Source: Auanema rhodensis (Eukaryota > Nematoda > Chromadorea > Rhabditida > Rhabditidae). From it: 64,000 bases of DNA. Below are positions 7,774 to 20,501 of the stretch, piece by piece. How positions within the stretch are numbered: the stretch's first letter is position 1; every line of letters starts with the position of its first letter. The stretch spans positions 4,340,001 through 4,404,000 of the forward strand of contig OZ059895.1 in NCBI GenBank assembly GCA_964057225.1. The letters run 5' to 3'. A model generated the notes under the pieces. It was not told the origin of the DNA. It searched no databases and worked only from the letters and a program-made list of their open reading frames with translations. The translations under genes and the position numbers were made by a program.

Positions 7774-8257
7774 TGAAATACAAATGTGGAAAGAAAAGAC
7801 AAAGAAAGGGAAGAGAAATAAATTTATTGAAAACAAAAGGAAACTTATAAAAATACAAAATATAATTGAACTGTCAAAATATGAAATAAAATTGTTTACA
7901 TCAACAATTTTAGGCCAAATAATCATTTTAATCATTTTATCATTTTATCTTAGATGTTCAGGTTGTTTGCATGGTGTTTACAAGCGTTGAGTTGATAACC
8001 TGCCAATAAAGTAACATCTTGAAATCTTAAACTGAAACTATAATATATATATATATTCTTGTTCTCCGTAACAAGACAAATCTAATTATGCTAATTTCAC
8101 GTATCTAACTATGCGTTATAAATTATGTGATTTTATAAATTGCATTGATGGTTAAGAAAGCTCAAGTTAACCATTTAATGGGATGTAACTAAGAAATTAT
8201 TTGAATAAGCAATCATTAAACCTTCATTTAGTTGTGGTTTTGAACACATTTGTGACA
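7774..8257 (-). repeat. 5' LTR of the retrotransposon
   Basis: This 484-bp repeat is identical by eye to 1450-1933. In element sense it is the upstream LTR and should carry the promoter. Right of it the ACAC duplication and satellite resume at once. Identity of the two LTRs implies very little time since insertion, because they are copied from one template at integration. Confidence 0.95.
8039..8057 (-). promoter_or_regulatory. TATA-like tract in the 5' LTR
   Basis: An alternating AT run reads AATATATATATATATTATA in element sense, about 200 bp into the 5' LTR. It is the only good TATA-like candidate I see in the LTR, and a position inside U3 would suit a core promoter. The twin tract in the 3' LTR is at 1715-1733. 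No start site can be fixed from sequence. Confidence 0.4.
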
Positions 8258-8261
8258 ACAC
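8258..8261. repeat. Target-site duplication, right copy (ACAC)
   Basis: ACAC follows the 5' LTR directly and matches 1446-1449. Joining 1-1449 to 8262 onward restores one normal 351-bp monomer (1405-1449 plus 8262-8567), which proves the empty-site structure. Confidence 0.9.
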
Positions 8262-8567
8262 TCAACATTGCTTCCAAAAACATTTTGACGAAAATTTTTT
8301 CGAAAAATTTCAAAATAATTTAGCAAAAAGTAGATGTTTTTAGATTCCTTTTTTTAAGGCAAAGATGATGGACAATGTTATTCAACGAAAAAATTAATTC
8401 TTCAGGGTGAAAATCGAGGATATAAGTGTGAACTTATATCAGTTGATATCTCGGTGCATTTTCAAGCTAGCGCAAATCTGATAACACAGATCGACGCAGC
8501 TTAAAAATCCGCATCGAATGCACTATACTTCATTGAGAAACGCTTAATACAAAAATTAGTTATGATC

Positions 8568-8918
8568 GTTTGAAAAATGATGCATTAGTGTATGTTGAGT
8601 TTCCATGTACACTCAACATTGCTTCCAAAAACATTTTGACAAAAATTTTTTCGAAAAATTTCCAAATAATTTAGCAAAAAGTAGATGTTTTTAGATTTCT
8701 TTTTTTAAGGCAAAGATGATGGACAATGTTATTCAACGAAAAAATTAATTCTTCAGGGTGAAAATCGAGGATATAAGTGTGAACTTATATCAGTTGATAT
8801 CTCGGTGAATTTTTAAGCTAGCGCAAATCTGATAACACAGATCGACGCAGCTTAAAAATCCGCATCGAATGCACTATACTACATTGAGAAACGCTTAATA
8901 CAAAAATTAGTTATGATC
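8568..8918 (+). repeat. Representative complete satellite monomer (351 bp)
   Basis: This copy gives the unit in the phase used here: a start GTTTGAAAAATGATGC, inverted repeat 1, the palindrome and phased A/T tracts, a pyrimidine tract, a central segment GATGGACAATGTTATTC, inverted repeat 2, inverted repeat 3, and an end TTAGTTATGATC. I see no internal sub-repeat that would make 351 bp a dimer of a shorter unit, no Pol III A/B boxes and no frame beyond 65 codons. Confidence 0.9.
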
Positions 8919-10322
8919 GTTTGAAAAATGATGCATTAGTGTATGTTGAGTTTCCATGTACACTCAACATTGCTTCCAAAAACATTTTGACAAAAATTTT
9001 TTCGAAAAATTTCCAAATAATTTAGCAAAAAGTAGATGTTTTTAGATTCCTTTTTTTAAGGCAAAAATGATGGACAATGTTCTTAAACGAAAAAATTAAT
9101 TCTTCAGGGTGAAAATCGAGGATATAAGTGTGAACTTATATCAGTTGATATCTCGGTGCATTTTTAAGCTAGCGCAAATCTGATAACACAGATCGACGCA
9201 GCTTAAAAATCCGCATCGAATGCACTATACTACATTGAGAAACGCTTAATACAAAAATTAGTTATGATCGTTTGAAAAATGATGCATTAGTGTATGTTGA
9301 GTTTCCATGTACACTCAACATTGCTTCCAAAAACATTTTGACAAAAATTTTTTCGAAAAATTTCAAAATAATTTAGCAAAAAGTAGATGTTTTTAGATTC
9401 CTTTTTTTAAGGCAAAGATGATGGACAATGTTATTCAACGAAAAAATTAATTCTTCAGGGTGAAAATCGAGGATATAAGTGTGAACTTATATCAGTTGAT
9501 ATCTCGGTGAATTTTTAAGCTAGCGCAAATCTGATAACACAGATCGACGCAGCTTAAAAATCCGCATCGAATGCACTATACTACATTGAGAAACGCTTAA
9601 TACAAAAATTAGTTATGATCGTTTGAAAAATGATGCATTAGTGTATGTTGAGTTTCCATGTACACTCAACATTGCTTCCAAAAACATTTTGACAAAAATT
9701 TTTTCGAAAAATTTCCAAATAATTTAGCAAAAAGTAGATGTTTTTAGATTCCTTTTTTTAAGGCAAAAATGATGGACAATGTTATTAAACGAAAAAATTA
9801 ATTCTTCAGGGTGAAAATCGAGGATATAAGTGTGAACTTATATCAGTTGATATCTCGGTGCATTTTTAAGCTAGCGCAAATCTGATAACACAGATCGACG
9901 CAGCTTAAAAATCCGCATCGAATGCACTATACTACATTGAGAAACGCTTAATACAAAAATTAGTTATGATCGTTTGAAAAATGATGCATTAGTGTATGTT
10001 GAGTTTCCATGTACACTCAACATTGCTTCCAAAAACATTTTGACAAAAATTTTTTCGAAAAATTTCAAAATAATTTAGCAAAAAGTAGATGTTTTTAGAT
10101 TCCTTTTTTTAAGGCAAAGATGATGGACAATGTTATTCAACGAAAAAATTAATTCTTCAGGGTGAAAATCGAGGATATAAGTGTGAACTTATATCAGTTG
10201 ATATCTCGGTGCATTTTCAAGCTAGCGCAAATCTGATAACACAGATCGACGCAGCTTAAAAATCCGCATCGAATGCACTATACTTCATTGAGAAACGCTT
10301 AATACAAAAATTAGTTATGATC

Positions 10323-13130
10323 GTTTGAAAAATGATACATTAGTGTATGTTGAGTTTCCATGTACACTCAACATTGCTTCCAAAAACATTTTGACAAAAA
10401 TTTTTTCGAAAAATTTCAAAATAATTTAGCAAAAAGTAGATGTTTTTAGATTCCTTTTTTCAAGGCAAAGATGATGGACAATGTTATTCAACGAAAAAAT
10501 TAATTCTTCAGGGTGAAAATCGAGGATATAAGTGTGAACTTATATCAGTTGATATCTCGGTGCATTTTCAAGCTAGCGCAAATCTGATAACACAGATCGA
10601 CGCAGCTTAAAAATCCGCATCGAATGCACTATACTTCATTGAGAAACGCTTAATACAAAAATTAGTTATGATCGTTTGAAAAATGATGCATTAGTGTATG
10701 TTGAGTTTCCATGTACACTCAACATTGCTTCCAAAAACATTTTGACAAAAATTTTTTCGAAAAATTTCAAAATAATTTAGCAAAAAGTAGATGTTTTTAG
10801 ATTCCTTTTTTTAAGGCAAAGATGATGGACAATGTTATTCAACGAAAAAATTAATTCTTCAGGGTGAAAATCGAGGATATAAGTGTGAACTTATATCAGT
10901 TGATATCTCGGTGAATTTTTAAGCTAGCGCAAATCTGATAACACAGATCGACGCAGCTTAAAAATCCGCATCGAATGCACTATACTACATTGAGAAACGC
11001 TTAATACAAAAATTAGTTATGATCGTTTGAAAAATGATGCATTAGTGTATGTTGAGTTTCCATGTATACTCAACATTGCTTCCAAAAACATTTTGACAAA
11101 AATTTTTTCGAAAAATTTCAAAATAATTTAGCAAAAAGTAGATGTTTTTAGATTTCTTTTTTTAAGGCAAAGATGATGGACAATGTTATTCAACGAAAAA
11201 ATTAATTCTTCAGGGTGAAAATCGAGGATATAAGTGTGAACTTATATCAGTTGATATCTCGGTGAATTTTTAAGCTAGCGCAAATCTGATAACACAGATC
11301 GACGCAGCTTAAAAATCCGCATCGAATGCATTATACTACATTGAGAAACGCTTAATACAAAAATTAGTTATGATCGTTTGAAAAATGATGCATTAGTGTA
11401 TGTTGAGTTTCCATGTACACTCAACATTGCTTCCAAAAACATTTTGACAAAAATTTTTTCGAAAAATTTCCAAATAATTTAGCAAAAAGTAGATGTTTTT
11501 AGATTCCTTTTTTTAAGGCAAAAATGATGGACAATGTTATTAAACGAAAAAATTAATTCTTCAGGGTGAAAATCGAGGATATAAGTGTGAACTTATATCA
11601 GTTGATATCTCGGTGCATTTTTAAGCTAGCGCAAATCTGATAACACAGATCGACGCAGCTTAAAAATCCGCATCGAATGCACTATACTACATTGAGAAAC
11701 GCTTAATACAAAAATTAGTTATGATCGTTTGAAAAATGATGCATTAGTGTATGTTGAGTTTCCATGTACACTCAACATTGCTTCCAAAAACATTTTGACA
11801 AAAATTTTTTCGAAAAATTTCAAAATAATTTAGCAAAAAGTAGATGTTTTTAGATTCCTTTTTCTAAGGCAAAGATGATGGACAATGTTATTCAACGAAA
11901 AAATTAATTCTTCAGGGTGAAAATCGAGGATATAAGTGTGAACTTATATCAGTTGATATCTCGTTGCATTTTCAAGCTAGCGCAAATCTGATAACACAGA
12001 TCGACGCAGCTTAAAAATCCGCATCGAATGCACTATACTACATTGAGAAACGCTTAATACAAAAATTAGTTATGATCGTTTGAAAAATGATGCATTAGTG
12101 TATGTTGAGTTTCCATGTACACTCAACATTGCTTCCAAAAACATTTTGACAAAAATTTTTTCGAAAAATTTCAAAATAATTTAGCAAAAAGTAGATGTTT
12201 TTAGATTCCTTTTTTTAAGGCAAAGATGATGGACAATGTTATTCAACGAAAAAATTAATTCTTCAGGGTGAAAATCGAGGATATAAGTGTGAACTTATAT
12301 CAGTTGATATCTCGGTGAATTTTTAAGCTAGCGCAAATCTGATAACACAGATCGACGCAGCTTAAAAATCCGCATCGAATGCACTATACTACATTGAGAA
12401 ACGCTTAATACAAAAATTAGTTATGATCGTTTGAAAAATGATGCATGAGTGTATGTTGAGTTTCCATGTACACTCAACATTGCTTCCAAAAACATTTTGA
12501 CAAAAATTTTTTCGAAAAATTTCAAAATAATTTAGCAAAAAGTAGATGTTTTTAGATTCCTTTTTTTAAGGCAAAAATGATGGACAATGTTATTAAACGA
12601 AAAAATTAATTCTTCAGGGTGAAAATCGAGGATATAAGTGTGAACTTATATCAGTTGATATCTCGGTGCATTTTTAAGCTAGCGCAAATCTGATAACACA
12701 GATCGACGCAGCTTAAAAATCCGCATCGAATGCACTATACTTCATTGAGAAACGCTTAATACAAAAATTAGTTATGATCGTTTGAAAAATGATGCATTAG
12801 TGTATGTTGAGTTTCCATGTACACTCAAAATTGCTTCCAAAAACATTTTGACAAAAATTTTTTCGAAAAATTTCAAAATAATTTAGCAAAAAGTAGATGT
12901 TTTTAGATTTTTTTTTTTAAGGCAAAGATGATGGACAATGTTATTCAACGAAAAAATTAATTCTTCAGGGTGAAAATCGAGGATATAAGTGTGAACTTAT
13001 ATCAGTTGATATCTCGGTGCATTTTTAAGCTAGCGCAAATCTGATAACACAGATCGACGCAGCTTAAAAATCCGCATCGAATGCACTATACTACATTGAG
13101 AAACGCTTAATACAAAAATTAGTTATGATC
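10323..13130 (+). repeat. 8-monomer higher-order repeat, copy 1 (2,808 bp)
   Basis: Eight monomers in the order marked by: TTTTCAAGG tract; GTGAATTTTTAAG; TATACTCAAC with GCATTATAC; TTTCCAAATAA; TTTTTCTAAGG with TCGTTGC; GTGAATTTTTAAG; GCATGAGTG; CTCAAAATTG with a long T tract. The same order repeats at 13131-15938. Reading the two copies, I noticed three base differences. Confidence 0.85.
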
Positions 13131-15938
13131 GTTTGAAAAATGATGCATTAGTGTATGTTGAGTTTCCATGTACACTCAACATTGCTTCCAAAAACATTTT
13201 GACAAAAATTTTTTCGAAAAATTTCAAAATAATTTAGCAAAAAGTAGATGTTTTTAGATTCCTTTTTTCAAGGCAAAGATGATGGACAATGTTATTCAAC
13301 GAAAAAATTAATTCTTCAGGGTGAAAATCGAGGATATAAGTGTGAACTTATATCAGTTGATATCTCGGTGCATTTTCAAGCTAGCGCAAATCTGATAACA
13401 CAGATCGACGCAGCTTAAAAATCCGCATCGAATGCACTATACTTCATTGAGAAACGCTTAATACAAAAATTAGTTATGATCGTTTGAAAAATGATGCATT
13501 AGTGTATGTTGAGTTTCCATGTACACTCAACATTGCTTCCAAAAACATTTTGACAAAAATTTTTTCGAAAAATTTCAAAATAATTTAGCAAAAAGTAGAT
13601 GTTTTTAGATTCCTTTTTTTAAGGCAAAGATGATGGACAATGTTATTCAACGAAAAAATTAATTCTTCAGGGTGAAAATCGAGGATATAAGTGTGAACTT
13701 ATATCAGTTGATATCTCGGTGAATTTTTAAGCTAGCGCAAATCTGATAACACAGATCGACGCAGCTTAAAAATCCGCATCGAATGCACTATACTACATTG
13801 AGAAACGCTTAATACAAAAATTAGTTATGATCGTTTGAAAAATGATGCATTAGTGTATGTTGAGTTTCCATGTATACTCAACATTGCTTCCAAAAACATT
13901 TTGACAAAAATTTTTTCGAAAAATTTCAAAATAATTTAGCAAAAAGTAGATGTTTTTAGATTTCTTTTTTTAAGGCAAAGATGATGGACAATGTTATTCA
14001 ACGAAAAAATTAATTCTTCAGGGTGAAAATCGAGGATATAAGTGTGAACTTATATCAGTTGATATCTCGGTGAATTTTTAAGCTAGCGCAAATCTGATAA
14101 CACAGATCGACGCAGCTTAAAAATCCGCATCGAATGCATTATACTACATTGAGAAACGCTTAATACAAAAATTAGTTATGATCGTTTGAAAAATGATGCA
14201 TTAGTGTATGTTGAGTTTCCATGTACACTCAACATTGCTTCCAAAAACATTTTGACAAAAATTTTTTCGAAAAATTTCCAAATAATTTAGCAAAAAGTAG
14301 ATGTTTTTAGATTCCTTTTTTTAAGGCAAAAATGATGGACAATGTTATTAAACGAAAAAATTAATTCTTCAGGGTGAAAATCGAGGATATAAGTGTGAAC
14401 TTATATCAGTTGATATCTCGGTGCATTTTTAAGCTAGCGCAAATCTGATAACACAGATCGACGCAGCTTAAAAATCCGCATCGAATGCACTATACTACAT
14501 TGAGAAACGCTTAATACAAAAATTAGTTATGATCGTTTGAAAAATGATGCATTAGTGTATGTTGAGTTTCCATGTACACTCAACATTGCTTCCAAAAACA
14601 TTTTGACAAAAATTTTTTCGAAAAATTTCAAAATAATTTAGCAAAAAGTAGATGTTTTTAGATTCCTTTTTCTAAGGCAAAGATGATGGACAATGTTATT
14701 CAACGAAAAAATTAATTCTTCAGGGTGAAAATCGAGGATATAAGTGTGAACTTATATCAGTTGATATCTCGTTGCATTTTCAAGCTAGCGCAAATCTGAT
14801 AACACAGATCGACGCAGCTTAAAAATCCGCATCGAATGCACTATACTACATTGAGAAACGCTTAATACAAAAATTAGTTATGATCGTTTGAAAAATGATG
14901 CATTAGTGTATGTTGAGTTTCCATGTACACTCAACATTGCTTCCAAAAACATTTTGACAAAAATTTTTTCGAAAAATTTCATAATAATTTAGCAAAAAGT
15001 AGATGTTTTTAGATTCCTTTTTTTAAGGCAAAGATGATGGACAATGTTATTCAACGAAAAAATTAATTCTTCAGGGTGAAAATCGAGGATATAAGTGTAA
15101 ACTTATATCAGTTGATATCTCGGTGAATTTTTAAGCTAGCGCAAATCTGATAACACAGATCGACGCAGCTTAAAAATCCGCATCGAATGCACTATACTAC
15201 ATTGAGAAACGCTTAATACAAAAATTAGTTATGATCGTTTGAAAAATGATGCATGAGTGTATGTTGAGTTTCCATGTACACTCAACATTGCTTCCAAAAA
15301 CATTTTGACAAAAATTTTTTCGAAAAATTTCAAAATAATTTAGCAAAAAGTAGATGTTTTTAGATTCCTTTTTTTAAGGCAAAAATGATGGACAATGTTA
15401 TTAAACGAAAAAATTAATTCTTCAGGGTGAAAATCGAGGATATAAGTGTGAACTTATATCAGTTGATATCTCGGTGCATTTTTAAGCTAGCGCAAATCTG
15501 ATAACACAGATCGACGCAGCTTAAAAATCCGCATCGAATGCACTATACTTCATTGAGAAACGCTTAATACAAAAATTAGTTATGATCGTTTGAAAAATGA
15601 TGCATTAGTGTATGTTGAGTTTCCATGTACACTCAAAATTGCTTCCAAAAACATTTTGACAAAAATTTTTTCGAAAAATTTCAAAATAATTTAGCAAAAA
15701 GTAGATGTTTTTAGATTTTTTTTTTTAAGGCAAAGATGATGGACAATGTTATTCAACGAAAAAATTAATTCTTCAGGGTGAAAATCGAGGATATAAGTGT
15801 GAACTTATATCAGTTGATATCTCGGTGCATTTTTAAGCTAGCGCAAATCTGATAACACAGATCGACGCAGCTTAAAAATCCGCATCGAATGCACTATACT
15901 ACATTGAGAAACGCTTAATACAAAAATTAGTTATGATC
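13131..15938 (+). repeat. 8-monomer higher-order repeat, copy 2 (2,808 bp)
   Basis: It repeats the monomer order of 10323-13130. The differences I noticed are GATGCAT in place of GATACAT in the first monomer, and CATAATAA and GTGTAAAC in the sixth. The last monomers of the block (TCTAAGG, GTGAATT, GCATGAGTG, CTCAAAATTG) recur again at 16641-18044. Confidence 0.85.
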
Positions 15939-18900
15939 GTTTGAAAAATGATGCATTAGTGTATGTTGAGTTTCCATGTACACTCAACATTGCTTCCAAA
16001 AACATTTTGACAAAAATTTTTTCGAAAAATTTCAAAATAATTTAGCAAAAAGTAGATGTTTTTAGATTCCTTTTTTTAAGGCAAAGATGATGGACAATGT
16101 TATTCAACGAAAAAATTAATTCTTCAGGGTGAAAATCGAGGATATAAGTGTGAACTTATATCAGTTGATATCTCGGTGAATTTTTAAGCTAGCGCAAATC
16201 TGATAACACAGATCGACGCAGCTTAAAAATCCGCATCGAATGCACTATACTTCATTGAGAAACGCTTAATACAAAAATTAGTTATGATCGTTTGAAAAAT
16301 GATGCATTAGTGTATGTTGAGTTTCCATGTACACTCAAAATTGCTTCCAAAAACATTTTGACAAAAATTTTTTCGAAAAATTTCAAAATAATTTAGCAAA
16401 AAGTAGATGTTTTTAGATTTTTTTTTTTAAGGCAAAGATGATGGACAATGTTATTCAACGAAAAAATTAATTCTTCAGGGTGAAAATCGAGGATATAAGT
16501 GTGAACTTATATCAGTTGATATCTCGGTGCATTTTTAAGCTAGCGCAAATCTGATAACACAGATCGACGCAGCTTAAAAATCCGCATCGAATGCACTATA
16601 CTACATTGAGAAACGCTTAATACAAAAATTAGTTATGATCGTTTGAAAAATGATGCATTAGTGTATGTTGAGTTTCCATGTACACTCAACATTGCTTCCA
16701 AAAACATTTTGACAAAAATTTTTTCGAAAAATTTCAAAATAATTTAGCAAAAAGTAGATGTTTTTAGATTCCTTTTTCTAAGGCAAAGATGATGGACAAT
16801 GTTATTCAACGAAAAAATTAATTCTTCAGGGTGAAAATCGAGGATATAAGTGTGAACTTATATCAGTTGATATCTCGTTGCATTTTCAAGCTAGCGCAAA
16901 TCTGATAACACAGATCGACGCAGCTTAAAAATCCGCATCGAATGCACTATACTACATTGAGAAACGCTTAATACAAAAATTAGTTATGATCGTTTGAAAA
17001 ATGATGCATTAGTGTATGTTGAGTTTCCATGTACACTCAACATTGCTTCCAAAAACATTTTGACAAAAATTTTTTCGAAAAATTTCAAAATAATTTAGCA
17101 AAAAGTAGATGTTTTTAGATTCCTTTTTTTAAGGCAAAGATGATGGACAATGTTATTCAACGAAAAAATTAATTCTTCAGGGTGAAAATCGAGGATATAA
17201 GTGTGAACTTATATCAGTTGATATCTCGGTGAATTTTTAAGCTAGCGCAAATCTGATAACACAGATCGACGCAGCTTAAAAATCCGCATCGAATGCACTA
17301 TACTACATTGAGAAACGCTTAATACAAAAATTAGTTATGATCGTTTGAAAAATGATGCATGAGTGTATGTTGAGTTTCCATGTACACTCAACATTGCTTC
17401 CAAAAACATTTTGACAAAAATTTTTTCGAAAAATTTCAAAATAATTTAGCAAAAAGTAGATGTTTTTAGATTCCTTTTTTTAAGGCAAAAATGATGGACA
17501 ATGTTATTAAACGAAAAAATTAATTCTTCAGGGTGAAAATCGAGGATATAAGTGTGAACTTATATCAGTTGATATCTCGGTGCATTTTTAAGCTAGCGCA
17601 AATCTGATAACACAGATCGACGCAGCTTAAAAATCCGCATCGAATGCACTATACTTCATTGAGAAACGCTTAATACAAAAATTAGTTATGATCGTTTGAA
17701 AAATGATGCATTAGTGTATGTTGAGTTTCCATGTACACTCAAAATTGCTTCCAAAAACATTTTGACAAAAATTTTTTCGAAAAATTTCAAAATAATTTAG
17801 CAAAACGTAGATGTTTTTAGATTTTTTTTTTTAAGGCAAAGATGATGGACAATGTTATTCAACGAAAAAATTAATTCTTCAGGGTGAAAATCGAGGATAT
17901 AAGTGTGAACTTATATCAGTTGATATCTCGGTGCATTTTTAAGCTAGCGCAAATCTGATAACACAGATCGACGCAGCTTAAAAATCCGCATCGAATGCAC
18001 TATACTACATTGAGAAACGCTTAATACAAAAATTAGTTATGATCGTTTGAAAAATGATGCATTAGTGTATGTTGAGTTTCCATGTACACTCAACATTGCT
18101 TCCAAAAACATTTTGACAAAAATTTTTTCGAAAAATTTCAAAATAATTTAGCAAAAAGTAGATGTTTTTAGATTCCTTTTTTTAAGGCAAAGATGATGGA
18201 CAATGTTATTCAACGAAAAAATTAATTCTTCAGGGTGAAAATCGAGGATATAAGTGTGAACTTATATCAGTTGATATCTCGGTGAATTTTTAAGCTAGCG
18301 CAAATCTGATAACACAGATCGACGCAGCTTAAAAATCCGCATCGAATGCACTATACTACATTGAGAAACGCTTAATACAAAAATTAGTTATGATCGTTTG
18401 AAAAATGATGCATTAGTGTATGTTGAGTTTCCATGTACACTCAACATTGCTTCCAAAAACATTTTGACAAAAATTTTTTCGAAAAATTTCAAAATAATTT
18501 AGCAAAAAGTAGATGTTTTTAGATTCCTTTTTTTAAGGCAAAAATGATGGACAATGTTATTAAACGAAAAAATTAATTCTTCAGGGTGAAAATCGAGGAT
18601 ATAAGTGTGAACTTATATCAGTTGATATCTCGGTGCATTTTTAAGCTAGCGCAAATCTGATAACACAGATCGACGCAGCTTAAAAATCCGCATCGAATGC
18701 ACTATACTTCATTGAGAAACGCTTAATACAAAAATTAGTTATGATCGTTTGAAAAATGATGCATTAGTGTATGTTGAGTTTCCATGTACACTCAACATTG
18801 CTTCCAAAAACATTTTGACAAAAATTTTTTCGAAAAATTTCAAAATAATTTAGCAAAAAGTAGATGTTTTTAGATTCCTTTTTTTAAGGCAAAAATGATG

Positions 18901-20501
18901 GACAATGTTATTAAACGAAAAAATTAATTCTTCAGGGTGAAAATCGAGGATATAAGTGTGAACTTATATCAGTTGATATCTCGGTGCATTTTTAAGCTAG
19001 CGCAAATCTGATAACACAGATCGACGCAGCTTAAAAATCCGCATCGAATGCACTATACTTCATTGAGAAACGCTTAATACAAAAATTAGTTATGATCGTT
19101 TGAAAAATGATGCATTAGTGTATGTTGAGTTTCCATGTACACTCAAAATTGCTTCCAAAAACATTTTGACAAAAATTTTTTCGAAAAATTTCAAAATAAT
19201 TTAGCAAAAAGTAGATGTTTTTAGATTTTTTTTTTTAAGGCAAAGATGATGGACAATGTTATTCAACGAAAAAATTAATTCTTCAGGGTGAAAATCGAGG
19301 ATATAAGTGTGAACTTATATCAGTTGATATCTCGGTGCATTTTTAAGCTAGCGCAAATCTGATAACACAGATCGACGCAGCTTAAAAATCCGCATCGAAT
19401 GCACTATACTACATTGAGAAACGCTTAATACAAAAATTAGTTATGATCGTTTGAAAAATGATGCATTAGTGTATGTTGAGTTTCCATGTACACTCAACAT
19501 TGCTTCCAAAAACATTTTGACAAAAATTTTTTCGAAAAATTTCAAAATAATTTAGCAAAAAGTAGATGTTTTTAGATTCCTTTTTTTAAGGCAAAGATGA
19601 TGGACAATGTTATTCAACGAAAAAATTAATTCTTCAGGGTGAAAATCGAGGATATAAGTGTGAACTTATATCAGTTGATATCTCGGTGCATTTTTAAGCT
19701 AGCGCAAATCTGATAACACAGATCGACGCAGCTTAAAAATCCGCATCGAATGCACTATACTACATTGAGAAACGCTTAATACAAAAATTAGTTATGATCG
19801 TTTGAAAAATGATGCATTAGTGTATGTTGAGTTTCCATGTACACTCAACATTGCTTCCAAAAACATTTTGACAAAAATTTTTTCGAAAAATTTCAAAATA
19901 ATTTAGCAAAAAGTAGATGTTTTTAGATTCCTTTTTTTAAGGCAAAGATGATGGACAATGTTATTCAACGAAAAAATTAATTCTTCAGGGTGAAAATCGA
20001 GGATATAAGTGTGAACTTATATCAGTTGATATCTCGGTGAATTTTTAAGCTAGCGCAAATCTGATAACACAGATCGACGCAGCTTAAAAATCCGCATCGA
20101 ATGCACTATACTACATTGAGAAACGCTTAATACAAAAATTAGTTATGATCGTTTGAAAAATGATGCATTAGTGTATGTTGAGTTTCCATGTACACTCAAC
20201 ATTGCTTCCAAAAACATTTTGACAAAAATTTTTTCGAAAAATTTCAAAATAATTTAGCGAAAAGTAGATGTTTTTAGATTCCTTTTTTTAAGGCAAAAAT
20301 GATGGACAATGTTATTAAACGAAAAAATTAATTCTTCAGGGTGAAAATCGAGGATATAAGTGTGAACTTATATCAGTTGATATCTCGGTGCATTTTTAAG
20401 CTAGCGCAAATCTGATAACACAGATCGACGCAGCTTAAAAATCCGCATCGAATGCACTATACTACATTGAGAAACGCTTAATACAAAAATTAGTTATGAT
20501 C

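Larger units (their letters stand above)
1450..8257 (-). mobile_element. Complete Ty3/Gypsy-type LTR retrotransposon
   Basis: The element is 6,808 bp and is read on the minus strand. In its own direction the order is: 5' LTR (8257-7774), primer-binding site (7773-7756), leader, a single gag-pol frame (7270-1946), polypurine region, 3' LTR (1933-1450). Both LTRs are 484 bp, start TG and end CA in element sense, and look identical by eye. Flanks carry the ACAC duplication. The order RT, RNase H, integrase separates it from Ty1/Copia, where integrase comes before RT. I see no separate env frame between integrase and the 3' LTR, and no chromodomain. No stop or frameshift breaks the coding region. 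Only one copy lies in the window, so it has not been carried along by amplification of the surrounding satellite. Confidence 0.97.
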
